Assembly: GCA_047495785.1 (NCBI GenBank)
Contig: JBLDXI010000003.1
Coordinates: 248,001 to 312,000 of the forward strand
DNA length: 64,000 nt
Direction of reading: 5' to 3'
DNA from: Lepidodermella squamata
Lineage: Eukaryota > Gastrotricha
Under the pieces are notes generated by a model. It made no database searches. It saw nothing but the letters and a program-made list of their open reading frames with translations, and was not told where the DNA came from. The stretch's first letter is position 1, and each line of letters opens with the position of its first letter. Both the position numbers and the translations under genes were made by a program. This document shows positions 34,101 to 45,100 of this stretch, in pieces.

Positions 34101-36630
34101 GATGTTCCTCGAGTTTTTGTGCCATTTTCGCGCAGTCTGTGTGAAAAATGCTATATTTTTGAGCCATCTCCCTGCGCTTCCACGGAATTACACGGAGTTG
34201 TGAGTCTGGCTGATTTCGCCGGAAACGCTGGAAAAACTTGTCTTGACTTGCTTTTCTCGGCTGAATCTTCTTACATGAGTTACAACGGCGAAATGTCGTT
34301 GGAAACTTAAGTTTGACGATTCAGCTGGGAGAAGCAAGTCAAGACAGGTTTTTCCAGCGTTTCCGGCGAAATCAGCCAGACTCACAACTCCGTGTAATTC
34401 CGTGGAAGCGCAGGGCGAACGGCGGCCAATTATGGTCTAAATGTAAATTCGTGTGAGCTGAATCAATAAAATGATCATGTAAATTCATAGGACTCGTTAC
34501 CATTTCTCCCTCATTTTACAGCAAAATACACGGACGTGTTTTCACCCCATTTACACGAGTTTACAACATGAAACTTTTTAGTCCGGGTGGTTTACTGTAT
34601 TCTATATCAAAAGTTTAAATATGTTTTTTGCAGCAATTTGCGATCCAGCCTGCGATAACGGATACTGCAGAGCGCCTAACACCTGCAGTTGCCATGATGG
34701 TTGGAAGGGCAATTCAGTTTGCAGCAAACGTAAGCTCGCAAATGTTACTATTGGCTCACTTTTTTCCCATCGCTATTCTTTCAAGCGACCTGCGCGCAGC
34801 CGTGTTTAAATGGAGGCTCCTGCACATGGGCACATACCTGCACTTGTATGGGAGGCTGGTTTGGAGAAAGCTGCGACTCAGTAGGTTTTATGACATCGTT
34901 TCCGGGGATTTCCTAAAATTCGTGTCCTATCAGTAACATACAGGCAGACGGGAGTCTCACTTCAAATTCTCAGGAGGATGAAATATGAGAATATAAATAT
35001 TTTTTAACAATTTTACTGCCGAAAATAAACTGCGAGATCCCCTGGCGTTCGAAAATTTCTGAAAAACGCAAGGGTCCCCCCCTGTTGATTTTCAAATTTT
35101 GGTCTTAAAATGCTCGATTTACCCCCTCAGAGCTGGATCTAGTCGGAACCCTGTGTAGATCCAAATACTGGGTCTGTCAAAATGTCCTTTTTCGGGTCAA
35201 AGATGCGTCGCAGGGCAAAATGCCTGACGGCAAAGTGTAGGCCGTGACCCGGCGGTTCTTTTGACACCAAAATTGGAGACACAAGGTCTGGGCAGGTTTT
35301 TGAAGATGAATGTGAAATAACGAAAGTTTGGATTAGAGCCAAAAATCAGACCCAAGAATTGGACCTAATTATTAGACCCAGATTATGGCGCAACAATCAA
35401 AATTGCCGGAAAATGTGTAAATTTTACTATTTTTACAAGTTGTTTTCTGTGCGTTCCTTGAAGTATTTAGCCCCAAGTTTGGTGTCAAAAGAACCGCCGA
35501 CCGTGGCCTACACTTTGCCGTCAGGCATTTTGCCCTGCGACGCATCTTTGACCCGAAAAAGGACATTTTGACAGACCCAGGATTTGGATCTAAATATCGA
35601 ATCTCGCAGTCTATTTTCGGCAGTACACATGTTAATGGGGTTAAGCCAATCCGGAGATATTTGGCCAAGCCGTGTAAAATACCGAAAATGACCGAGCCAG
35701 CCACTATCGGGTTTTTCTTAAATTTTCGGTATATTTGGGGTGAAGAATGGAAATTTCTCCCGCTAGGCTTCGAAAAATATCTACTTTAGTACAAAAAGTA
35801 AATTCTTTATGTCTAAACTTTCCCGTCGATTTCAGTTCGATGAAAAGCTCGAAATGTACAGGTGGCTTGGACAAGCATGTGAGGACGCCAACGTCGAAGC
35901 TGTGCGTCGAATGATCACCGAGATCGACACGGCGAGTGGAGGAAAATTCGACCCGAACTGGATCGACCCTAACCTATACACCAACTGTACATTCAAGATT
36001 AGGAACGCCACGTTACTGCATCGCGTCGTCAATTGCAAGAACGCGTCCGATGATCGGCTTGAAATCGTCCGGCTGTTGCTCGATCGCGGCGCAGACATCG
36101 ACACTAAGGAGGGCGACTCGAAGCGCACGATTTTGTACATTGCGGCCGGGAACAACTTAACGGCCATAGTTCGGTTGCTTCTCGACCGTGGAGCGAATTT
36201 AAGTCTCTGGAGTTTTCAAAACCTTTCGCCAATGGGGATAGCAGCGGAAAGAGGATCCACAGGCGTTGTTGCTTTGCTGCTCGATTACGGCGTGGATATA
36301 AACGGTGAAGTAGGCGAGCTCGAGAATACAGCGCTTCATATAGCGGCTATGAACAACCAAACGGCTGTTGCGAGGTTGCTGCTCGACCGAGGAGCAGACG
36401 TGAACAAGGAAGCGTTTTTCGGCTACACGCCACTTCATTCGGCATCTATGGATGGGCACCTCGACGTCATCAAGCTGCTTATCGATCGCGGTGCTAATAT
36501 CAACGCAGCGTCAGCCGACAATTCAGGACCTCTGGATTGGGCGAACTTTAAAAAGCATCCAGCTGTATCCGAATTCCTCAAATCGCGTGGTGCAACTTTG
36601 GCACCCTTCATTGCTACAGGAGCTAAGTGA
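22141..36630 (+). CDS. Secreted EGF-ankyrin protein, gene 3, intact but transposon-expanded
   Basis: Predicted exons are 22141-22312, 22453-22584, 24273-24368, 34634-34729, 34786-34880 and 35836-36630. Phases are compatible throughout, giving 461 aa. Residues 1-18 (MAWMLLSVMLVVPIVPAA) are a signal peptide. Exon 2 encodes an enlarged EGF module with an extra CDPCPSGWTG loop, 33 bases longer than its partner in gene 2; the other EGF exons are 95-96 bases. The last exon holds the ankyrin repeats (VRLLLDRGAN, DVIKLLIDRGANINAAS, EFLKSRGATLAP). Intron 3 is about 10.3 kb and filled with transposons, while other introns are 56 bases to 1.7 kb. The intact frame argues that the gene is still under selection or only recently silent. 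Whether exons 1-3 and 4-6 are spliced together across 10 kb needs transcript evidence; two separate half-genes are the alternative. Confidence 0.72.
22917..23893. repeat. Composite repeat with TTTTTCCGTAG subterminal motifs, tRNA-like block and tandem units
   Basis: Iterated TTTTTCCGTAGT motifs lie at both borders, partly inverted. Between them are a tRNA-like block on the minus strand (about 23041-23103, B box GGTTCGATTC and a GGGGGC/GCCCCC acceptor-like pair) and two to three tandem copies of a 178-189-bp unit from about 23265 to 23660 (each begins at TGTGACGCGTCAAAA). All of it lies in intron 2 of the surrounding gene. Not coding. Confidence 0.55.
24589..27230. mobile_element. hAT element with 8-bp target duplication, 2.6 kb
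   Basis: Left end CAGTGCTTCTCAACCTTTCC and right end ...AAGGTTGAGAAGCACCG are inverted and typical of hAT termini. Flanks CTTGTAAT (24581-24588) and CCTGTAAT (27231-27238) form an 8-bp duplication with one change. The interior has no transposase frame and carries a nested element. Confidence 0.8.
24868..26785. mobile_element. DNA transposon with CAGGGAGTCCGTAAAGTC ends, nested in the hAT
   Basis: Inverted ends CAGGGAGTCCGTAAAGTC flanked by TA, with about 100 bases of subterminal inverted similarity (TATAGCAAGGGAAAAATCGA). 1.9 kb, no transposase seen. An internal perfect hairpin of GTGTTTCTGTATT arms lies at about 26480-26511. Confidence 0.75.
27562..28619 (-). mobile_element. 5'-truncated LINE with reverse transcriptase C-terminal frame
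   Basis: The minus strand has a 250-codon open frame (28567-27815) covering the end of the reverse-transcriptase domain (thumb) and the C-terminal tail. Motifs are TLGFIIDDKLTFKKQI, SHLNYGDITLG, RVICGAHPLAD, LATFIWNCLHQQAP and GPDWWNQLP. A frame change near 28567 adds upstream coding to 28619, where the element stops abruptly next to CCCGGAC. The 3' end is a (TAAA)n tail at 27562-27582. It matches the fragment at 1272-2033. Jockey/I-like placement is an estimate. Confidence 0.85.
28967..29439. repeat. Foldback element with palindromic ATTGGCACATAATTATGTGCC ends
   Basis: About 85-base arms at each end are inverse copies. Each arm is itself built of two or three units GCTATTGGCACATAA with short palindromes (CACATAATTATGTG). 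Confidence 0.8.
30256..30702. mobile_element. MITE with TACCGTATTTTACGAATTA ends
   Basis: Inverted ends with TA target site. The motif AGGGCAGAACCG is iterated in both subterminal regions. 447 bp, non-coding. Confidence 0.8.
31379..31598 (+). other. Possible pair of short coding exons inside the 6-kb element
   Basis: Two stretches bordered by acceptable splice sites, about 31379-31425 (donor AAAG|GTGAGC) and about 31480-31598 (acceptor TTTAG, donor GA|GTAAGT), read in one continuous frame containing ADLVSIAWCEVKAILAAPDQ and NFTRTIPRLFKPPVDAIL. No family is recognised. They may belong to a transposon-encoded protein. Confidence 0.3.
32042..32263 (-). other. Short open frame of uncertain meaning
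   Basis: A 73-codon minus-strand frame begins at a TTG and contains KELERRLEAIGYADREG and an acidic tail NEGNDPNDVN. Base composition is more gene-like than its surroundings, but there is no ATG and no family match. Confidence 0.2.
34170..34414. repeat. Near-perfect hairpin repeat, about 100-base arms
   Basis: 34170-34270 and 34316-34414 are inverse copies with only a few differences (starting CCCTGCGCTTCCACGGAATT). It is strongly palindromic and lies close to the right end of the putative 6-kb element. Confidence 0.85.
35015..35624. repeat. Foldback element in the last intron of EGF-ankyrin gene 3
   Basis: Outer inverted ends ACTGCCGAAAATAAACTGCG / inverse and a second inner pair of about 115-base arms (35158-35275 and 35473-35590, GGGTCTGTCAAAATGTCC...). 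Non-coding. Confidence 0.75.
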
Positions 36631-37713
36631 GAAATGCTGCGAATGCAGGCTCCATTTTTACACGTTACAACTCAGCCGCTATAAGCAACCGTCGGTTTAG
36701 CTGAAAGAAATGTGTATGGTACCACAAAGAAAATATTAGAACGCGTGAAATTCATTTTTTTAACTAAATACGGTTGAAATTATCGCTCGGTCCTCAACGC
36801 TTTTTCATGCGAAAACTCAATGTATGACTCGATTTTAATAGGTTTGGAGATTCAGTTTCAGTTTAGGAAAAGTTTCAGTTTAGATTTGTTTGGATTTGTA
36901 TAATGTCGAATCGAAGTATCCTCCGACGTACCCTGAGGAGCAAGTCCACGTTTTTTGCGAAATGCTGCTAAGTTCCAGTGAGAATCGCAGGAAACTGCCT
37001 GAAAACGCCGTTTACTGTCATTTTTCATTTTTTTCAAAAATTACTGTAGTTTTTGAGAAAAAACTGGGAGTTAAAGCTGGGAACCAGTCACTTCGCGAAA
37101 TTCACACAGTTTTTTCATGAAACTTGGGAAATTCGGCATTTCGCGACCCGAAGTTAACTGTCAGGTGAAATATTTCTTCGTCGCCACTAAAAAACTCGCG
37201 ATTTTTCTATATTTTCACTGCGAAGTGAGAAGTAGTGAACGAAAGTGAACGAAATTCGATGCCCCGACCTCTAGTTTTTATTGCGGAAAATTCCCTGCCT
37301 CCAAAAACTGCCATCTACCTATCCGGATCAAACTTTTTTATTTATCATGAAATTTCTCGTATTTTCCCGATTCTCCCTAATTTTTCCTAATTATTTACCT
37401 GGATCCTAAAAAAGCCGAATTGTTATCTTTTTCAGCCTGAACCATTAAGAATATAAGAATGTAAGAATGGCAGCAGAATGGCAGAATGTAAGAATGGCGA
37501 CGAGCAAGTGACTGCGCAGTAGAAACCATCTCTCACCAGGAAAACTCTCACTGCGATACCGCTGTCCAGCTCGGCAATAAACTAGACTTAGATAGCACAA
37601 TGTTTCGAAATCAATACAGATTTCATCATCAGGTGAATTGAGTTTGAAAGTAAACAGAGTTTTTCAGAAAAGATAAGTGGCCATTTTAAGATGGAAATTT
37701 TCAAAAGGTGAAA
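36631..37713. other. No gene recognised
   Basis: Downstream of EGF-ankyrin gene 3. Contains a short AAGAATGGCAGCAGAATGG tandem near 37460 and nothing identifiable as a gene. Confidence 0.5.
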
Positions 37714-38199
37714 TCAGCAACGACCAGGAAGTTCGTCATTGAAATCAAGGTACGAGCTCGTTGTGTGAATTCTCGGTGTAAGATAAGGTGCTAGTAGAAC
37801 CAGCATAACCGGCATAGCGCCAGTCACATAAAAAATCAACGCCTTGAATAGACACTTGAGTGACTCGAGTGACTGAGTGACTCGTTCGCAGCCATATTTG
37901 ACTCCATTGATTGAAAATGGTTTTTCCGAAAGTTTGCCGTTAACCCCAACTGCACTACAACCATACCAAAAAACATCTGAAGATCCTAAGATAATAAGTT
38001 TCACGCAGTTCTTCTGAAGACGAGGATTCTCGAAATCGCGCTTTCTTCGGCATCGGGAACAGTGCCAGTCAAAAAGACCGACATAACCAGCATCGCGACA
38101 GTCACATTGGAGTTCGATGTTTCGGAGAGACACGAGACACAATATCAGAAAAGCTGGAATTGCTTTTGATCCTCCTTCATTTGTTTTCTGCTTCTCCAA
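37714..38199 (-). other. Cys-rich open frame without ATG, doubtful gene
   Basis: A 161-codon minus-strand frame from a TTG to a stop. It has a hydrophobic start (AIPAFLILCLVSL), several Cys (QCDCRD, WHCSRC) and a hydrophobic segment FYVTGAMPVMLVLLAPYL. Two internal DNA segments (around 37795-37830 and 38070-38105) resemble each other but fall in different frames, which argues against conserved coding. No family is recognised. Confidence 0.2.
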
Positions 38200-38299
38200 A
38201 TTTGTCTTTACTTCGTTTCAATTATTTAGTCTCTTAAATTTCTGCCCTGTTCATCTGTAGGAATATTTTGAAATATGTCTAAGCTAATGCTCGATGACG

Positions 38300-38494
38300 C
38301 ATGAGACGTACCAGGACGCCGGAGCTTGATAGAAAAGCGTAGTTTTTTGTGTTATCTTTCAATGAGCAAAAAAACCTATTTTCTGCCGAACTAGTGCATC
38401 AAATCAATGCGATCAGCTCATGAATAGTCCTGTACGTGACGCAGAGATTTTTGTTTAGGAGAATGCAAGCCCCGGCGTCCTGGTACGTCTCATG
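38300..38494. mobile_element. hAT-type MITE, 195 bp
   Basis: Perfect 23-base inverted ends beginning CATGAGACGTACCAGGACGC, flanked by the 8-bp duplication CGATGACG at 38292-38299 and 38495-38502. Confidence 0.88.
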
Positions 38495-38502
38495 CGATGA
38501 CG

Positions 38503-39214
38503 ATATTGAACAGGGCTGCAAGCACCAGAAATGGCGCATGGTATGCGCAGGAAATTGTCGGCGAAATTAGGCAATTTTTTCTGGGAAACTCATTTTAAAA
38601 CGATAGGAATTCGCTTGGAAATGAGTGCCAGGAAAACTAGAAAACTGCTAGGAAAACGTTAGAAAAACGAAGTGAAATGAGTTTATAATACAATAAATAA
38701 TCGATGCCAATAATCGATAATACCAATAATCGATATTTGAAAACCAATAATCAATAATTCACATTACATTTTCTGAAGACCGATACATGAAAACCGAGGC
38801 CACCAATAAATTCCTCGTGAAAAAAATACCCTAAGACATGTATCGTACTGCTAGAAAATTTGCATTTTTGAACAGGGTAATAAAAATGCGATAATTGCTT
38901 TATGGCCCCTAATTATCACCGCAGCCGTGTTAGAAAAAAAAATTCTGCAAAAGCCATTCAATTCGGGATAGGAAATTTAAGGGGGACATCGACATCAAAA
39001 ATACCGATTTACCGCAATTTTTTGATATTTTCAATTTCAAGTTTTCAAATTATCGTTGCCGACAAAAACCTCACAGCACATCGCAAGCATCCGGCCGCGG
39101 CGTCACCATAACAGCCTCATGAGTGTCGCCTCGGAAATCGACGCGAGCCCGCGACGATGACGCGCATCACCGCGGCGCAGCGACGTGTTACGTGACGCAG
39201 TCAGTCGCGGGTTA
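38503..39214. other. No gene recognised
   Basis: AT-rich, with repeated CAATAATCGATA-type tracts near 38690-38760. GC content rises sharply towards 39100 where the demethylase fragment begins. Confidence 0.45.
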
Positions 39215-41354
39215 CTGCTACCCGTTCGCCTTGCTGTCGAAGTGTCTCAGTGGGCGCACTCGCGCGTGACGACCGCGGCGTGTCGCGATGCGTCGCGGCC
39301 GCTGTTGCCCGGCTCGCTCATCGCCACCGAGTGTCTGCGCACGCTGGCCGAGCACTGGGTAAAACCGCGGCCGGGCGATTACGACGACGCGTTCGATGAT
39401 GCGAATCTCGACGAGCCCATCGAACACGGCTCCAGTCGTATCGATTCGCAAAACCAGTCGAAGAAAAATCGGGCAAAAATCGAGAAAAATCAATCACCGT
39501 AGAAGTTACTGAATTTTGATTAAAATTGTATAATTAAAGTTTTAAGGAATTTTGGTTCAGAAAGAAGATCCAAGTTGGGCGGTTTGGAATTTTTTAAATT
39601 TCAAATGAAAAAAATCAACATGGCTTCAATTGAAATTCAAATAAATTTTTCAAAAATATTGAATTTTTATATTTCTTTCTCCGGTCGAAGAAATTCATTT
39701 TACTAAAAAATGTTGGGGCCTAAAAACTGCTTACAAAAAAATGACTCGAGAGCGAAGCTGACGCTTTTTTTGGGAATTTCCAAGTTGAAAATGGGCTTAA
39801 AATGCATAAAAAGTTTTTGGATTTATGGCAAACGCCCCTGGTTTTGTCGCTTTTCTTATCCGAATTGAAGCTGAGAAGTCACTCGTTGAATTGTTACTGA
39901 GCCAATTGGGATACAAACGAAATGTCTGAATGAAAAGTCACGGCTGGTTAGTTGAGTGCTTGATTGACGTCACAAAAAATATTCGTTATTTTTCCAATGT
40001 TTAAGCTTTCAATAATTATTTAGGAAATCAGGAGATGGGTATTCATTCTGCCATTATTCTGTTAACAAATACCTAAAGATGCACCGCTCGTTGTGTCGCA
40101 AGTTCGCGTCTCGACGTACCAGCAGTTTCTATTCATCCTCGAACAGCTATGTAATATGTAGGTAATAGATACACGCCAAATTTAGCCTACATTTTTAAAT
40201 TGTCACTAAATTTGAAATTTGCCTGATTTTTTATTGTTGATGAATAATATAAAAATTCAAAAATCAATCGGAGATTAATTTTATTATTTGAACTCTGAAC
40301 TATTATTTGATTTTATTATTTGAACTATTATTTATTTGAAAAAATTTGAAAATTGAACTTTAGCATTTTTTTAAATTCATTCACAATTTCAATTATTTGT
40401 TGATGGATGTTTTTTATTTAGTTTTTCTCTAGATTGCGAGTAGTAATTCCAGTGCCAATAACGAGCCTCGGATATTCAAGTTGTCCGACAACCCGGCCGA
40501 CGCGTGCCTCGCCGACGTCCTGCCCCCGCACTACCGCAGCTTCATCGAAGCCCTTCCGCTCGCCGACCTGTGTGCGCCCGGCGGCCAGCACGTGCCCGAA
40601 AGCTTCCTGCGACCCGACATGGTCACGGACTACTACTTCGCCTATCGCCTACGGCACCGGCGATTTGCAAATCGAGCAACAACGCACCCACACCTAGTAA
40701 GTTCGACATTTTTTTACTTCGACAAAACATCCAACTAAAAAAGATGAACTGGAAATATTTCATTGCAGACAAACTTCAAATTTCTCATAAAAATTCAAAT
40801 TTCAATTTGTTTACATTTTGAAAATTCAAATCGATTGAATAGTTTGAAATTGGCATTTGAATTTTTTTTAATTTGAAATTTGTGTTCCGTTTTTTCGACC
40901 CACTTGTTTTTTGAATATTTTTCAAAAGTTTTTTCAATCTCCAGGACGTGTCTGACGCGGTGCTTGTGGAGCCGCTGGAGGGCGACCTGAGCGCGGTGCA
41001 GGCGACGGCGATCCGCGACTACATCGTGACGTGCCCGCTGGTGGCCGGCGAGGTAAAGGACCGCGCCGTGCTGGGCCAGGAACTCGGAATTGCTCGGAAT
41101 TTCCAAGCTCCAAAATATGCGAACCTTAAGTATTTCATTATCAAGTGGCTAAATCAAAACTTGAAGCTAGAAAAAACAAATTTCACGTTTTTTTTTACGT
41201 AGATTTTGTGAATTCGTTACGGTTGGGCGCCCTCGACCGTGAGTTCCGCGCCCTGCCGCCGACGCTGCTGAAGAACATCATCTGCCACGCCGAGAAGCAC
41301 TTCGTCAGCCAGATGCCATCCTCATCACCGCCGCCGTCGTCATCTTATTCTTGA
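39215..41354 (+). pseudogene. KDM3-like JmjC histone demethylase fragment, copy A
   Basis: KDM3 (JMJD1/hairless) enzymes remove methyl groups from histone H3K9 with Fe(II) and 2-oxoglutarate. Exons recognised are about 39215-39440 (LIATECLRTLAEHW), 40433-40696 (IFKLSDNPADACLADVLPPH, then FLRPDMVTDYYFAYRL), 40945-41052 and 41203-41354 (DFVNSLRLGALDREFR, LLKNIICHAEKHF, stop). Splicing 40696 to 40945 gives HPHL|DVSDA, keeping the Fe-binding HxD pair. The region that should follow (HDQ-WYLD, the third Fe-binding His and the VHNL stretch) is missing: only 150 bases separate the last two exons. N-terminal parts are absent. It is therefore judged a decayed gene, though the frames of the three later exons are open. 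Confidence 0.7.
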
Positions 41355-42192
41355 TTGTTGGCTTGAAACCAAACCTGAAACGCAGCTCAATCCGCGCCGG
41401 CGTATAAATGCTTGGAATGCAGAGCAAGACAGCGAGTATAATTATTCCGGAAACAACAAAACTGTGCATTTTATTAACAAATCATTATTTATGAAAAATT
41501 TATGATTTAAATTATTCGATAATCACACGATGATGGCGCGACATTGTCAATCATATTTCAATCAGTCGATTTTAATTTGCAACAAACAATTAAAGGTTTT
41601 ATTTTGACCTATTTATTAGTGAATCGAATCATTTATCTTTCATGGCTAACTTTCAGTTTGTCGAATTTTATGAGGATTAAAATTCAACAACTGACAATCG
41701 ATCGATCCATCATGGATCCTGCTCGATTCAAATTCAAATCGATCCTCTCACTTTTCAAATTTAAATTCGTAAATTTTCCCCACAAATATTTCTCGCAATA
41801 TTTTTTAACAAGCAGCAGCCAAATTAATTATCGAATCGGCCTCGAAACGAATTTGGGCTGCGCTGACGAGCGCTGTCAGCTAATTAATTATCTGCAATAA
41901 TTTATGCTAATAATTTCAGATTTGTTTCCACGTGCTCGATACGGTCGGCTATACGCCCTGGCTGAAAGTGGCGTTCTCGCAATCTTGATGGCTTCAAACT
42001 TAGTTCCGCTGTTTAGAACTACGTAAATAACTTGCTATTATCAACTATAAAATTCGGTCGAACAGCCGGTGTCGATCACAGATTCAGTGATAAATTCAAC
42101 ATCATCCTCAAAATAACAGCAATTTATTTTCTCTGCCAAAACTCGTTTCTGTGACTGTAAAATACAAGAATTGAATGCAAGCTAATTCAGTT

Positions 42193-45100
42193 TCACTCAG
42201 TTATCGCCTTCGTCAGGATTTCGATAATTTGTCGTTGTTCATTAGAATTCGTCTTAGATTCAAAATAAGGGTTTTTAGCCAAATCCAATGCAGTTTGTCC
42301 CTTCTTGTTCTTCAGGTTTGCTTTGGCTTTGAATTTATTCACAAGAAGATCAACAACAGCAGGTTGTGTCCAATAGGCAGCTCTCATCAGTGGTGCATTG
42401 CCATCCTCAGCTGCCGCGTTGACGTCGGCTTTGAACTTGCCCGCCAGCAGTTCCACGACGTCAGCTTTGCCATTCAAGGCGGCCGAGTGCAATGGCGTCT
42501 CGCCATTCGTAGCTGCCGCGTTGACGTCGGCTTTGAACTTGCCCGCCAGCAGTTCCACGACGTCAGCTTTGCCATTCGAGGCGGCCACGTGCAATGGCGT
42601 CTCGCCATTCGTAGCTGCCGCGTTGACGTCGGCTTTGAACTTGCCCGCCAGCAGTTCCACGACGTCAGCTTTGCCATTCAAGGCGGCCACGTGCAATGGC
42701 GTCCTGCCATACGTAGCTGCCGCGTTGACGTCGGCTTTGAACTTGCCCGCCAGCAGTTCCACGACGTCAGCTTTGCCATAACGGGCGGCCATGTGCAATG
42801 GCGTCCTGCCATCATTAGCTGCCGCGTTGACGTCGGCTTTGAACTTGCCCGCCAGCAGTTCCACGACGTCAGCTTTGCCATTACAGGCAGCCCAGTGCAA
42901 TGGCGTCCAGCCATACGTAGCTGCCGCGTTGACGTCGGCTTTGAACTTGCCCACCAGCAGTTCAACAATATCAACATGGCCATTTTCTGCTGCAGCGTGA
43001 AGTGCAGTTGCTTCTTTGCCATCCTCCCAACCGAATAACTTGGTTTCATAATATTTGCCGTTGACATCCAGTCCCAATCTGTCCTTGTATTGCAATAATT
43101 GAGACATTCTGGCTGCATCATTTTCAACTGCACATCGCACAAATTCCTGTATCAGCAATCACACCGGAAAAAAATCAATATAATTATCAATGTTTTGTTT
43201 AGAAAAAAGAGCAACCTTGATAGCTTCCTCTTGGTTTTTCGGGAGATCGACCGCCTAAATTATTTGGAAATAATTCAAAAAGGAATAACTCAACAGCCTA
43301 TGAAAACTCTACCGGGCTCGCAGCCTTCTGCTCGACTTTCTCCTGCGGTTTTGACGTCGACAACTCCTCTGTCCCTTTGTTCGGCTTGTCTGATTGAGGA
43401 GTGACCGGCTGTTTCGGTTGTTCTGGTTGCCTTTCGACTGCGATATCGCGGCGTAGAAATGCGTGACTCAGCGCTTGATCGATGGTCGGCCGGCTGCTGC
43501 TCTCCTTTTGCAACAGCGACATGATGAAGTCGCGGCACTCGGCCGAGTAGCCTCGAGAATTGTCAAATGGCCGCGGCGGTTTTCTGGTAGGAAAAACGGC
43601 ATAGCGTAATGAAAATGAGCTTTGAAATAGCTTCAAATTGAAACCTTCATTCGAAATGATATATTTTTTGCAATGCCCCAGAGCAATTTGCCAATCTATT
43701 TTTAGCATAAACTTGTTAATAACTGAATGATGGTCATTATTTTTTGCGTCTTCTTCAGCGTCGTATTCCACTTCTATGGCAATGATGGTAATGAATGAAT
43801 TTTATTGCTTTTGTAGCAAAAAATACGGCACGCGCCAAAACTTTGAGCCGATGTCGCAAAAAATGTGGTTTAGCACTGAATTATTTCGATTTTCAGAGTC
43901 GAGAAGTCGAGAATTTTCACTGCCACCGCGAAAACGCGTTAGTTCGGATTTTTTTGTAAAAATTTGATGCCTTGAAAATGCGATTTAATGGCGATTTGAG
44001 ACGATTTTTAAAATTCCCAAAATACTACAAGATCAACGTTTTGAGAATCAGCCTTGAAATAATGCCCTTTCAAGCTATTGGAGCAATTACACTTTTTTAC
44101 GTTTTCTTATTCATTCGAGGCGGAAAAAGACGAAGAATTGATTTTTTATTTTTTATGCCATTTATTCTATTTTAATTTTTTTATTATATTTCTATGCCGT
44201 ATTTGTTTTGCTACAAAAGCAATAAAATCCATTCATTATTATCATTACCTAAGGAGTGGAATACGACGACGTGGAAAAAATAATGACCACGTCAACAGGT
44301 TCATGCTATAAATAGGTTGGCTAACGCCTGTGGCAAATTGCTCTGAGAAAAGATGAATATAAAATGATTTTTATGACATCATCAGCCTCACAACCTAAAA
44401 CCCTTTCACTCCGGAATTTTTTTCAGTCGAGCAGAAAAATTTAAACATTTTGAATTTCCTGTAAATTAAGGAAGGAATCGGAAAATCGGCAACCACATGC
44501 TATTCCAAGGCGTGATGCGCTTTTTTCCAACGGTTACTGATTTCACTGAAATTTTCAATCCCGCTATTTTTTTTTAATATTATAGATTCATCCGAATGAA
44601 TTCATAGAAATCGTCAGGTGTCAGTTTTTCATGGAATTTCGAAAAAATGGAATGGGTAGTCAATTGGACCAAGCCGGACACGCCTGTAGTGTCATATGGA
44701 CCAGGAAAAATACCCAAGACATCGTTTTCCTCGATTGAAAAAAAATAAGAAAAAAGTGCATCGGTTTGAAATTTCAAAATTACTTAGTATTTCAAGAGGG
44801 GAAGAGATAGCTAAATTTGTCTATCGGACTCTTGTAATCAACATCCGAAGGTAGTATTTTGCCAATTATGATGGAAAAATTCGTTAAATTGATAGAACTG
44901 TAAAGTAGCTAAGTCGAAATTCCGAAACCGTCTTTCCCGCCGTGAAAGGGTTAAGATTTTTTATCGAAAATCAGCGAATTTCTTCTTATCAGCAACTTCT
45001 CAGCAACTCAGATAGATTTTCAACACTTTCTAATTTGCTATTTACTATGAATTTAATTGGAAAATTATCAACAATTTTTCACTTGCGAAAAGCTGCTAAC

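Larger units (their letters stand above)
28620..34587. mobile_element. Putative 6-kb element with CCCGGAC inverted ends
   Basis: Left CCCGGACAAAAAAGTTTGAG and the inverse of the right end CCCGGACTAAAAAGTTTCAT match, followed on both sides by TGTAAAT/ATTACACGG-type motifs repeated through the outer kilobase. No target duplication could be fixed. Interior holds foldback elements, a TA-site MITE and possible short exons. It may be one element or a coincidence of two ends of related smaller elements. Confidence 0.45.

Noticed and set aside
34053-34385. Frames with an ENTSLADFAGNAGKTCLDLL-like repeat on both strands
   Set aside because: They are the two arms of a near-perfect hairpin read on opposite strands, not a protein.
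41544-41900. 118-codon plus-strand frame
   Set aside because: AT-rich, hydrophobic and without family match; it lies in the intergenic part of the duplicated unit and is not conserved as a frame in the other copy.
42398-43000. Long plus-strand frames opposite the ankyrin array (ALTSALNLPASSSTTSALP repeats)
   Set aside because: They are antisense shadows of the 102-base ankyrin units; only the minus frame gives a known fold.
42410-43021. CRISPR-like regular array
   Set aside because: The regularity is a coding tandem repeat of 34 residues with no spacer diversity; the genome is eukaryotic.
43584-43771. Upstream extension of the kinase C-terminal frame (MEYDAEEDAKNNDHH...)
   Set aside because: It lies in one arm of a foldback element present in both copies and skips a good splice acceptor, so it is read as intron.
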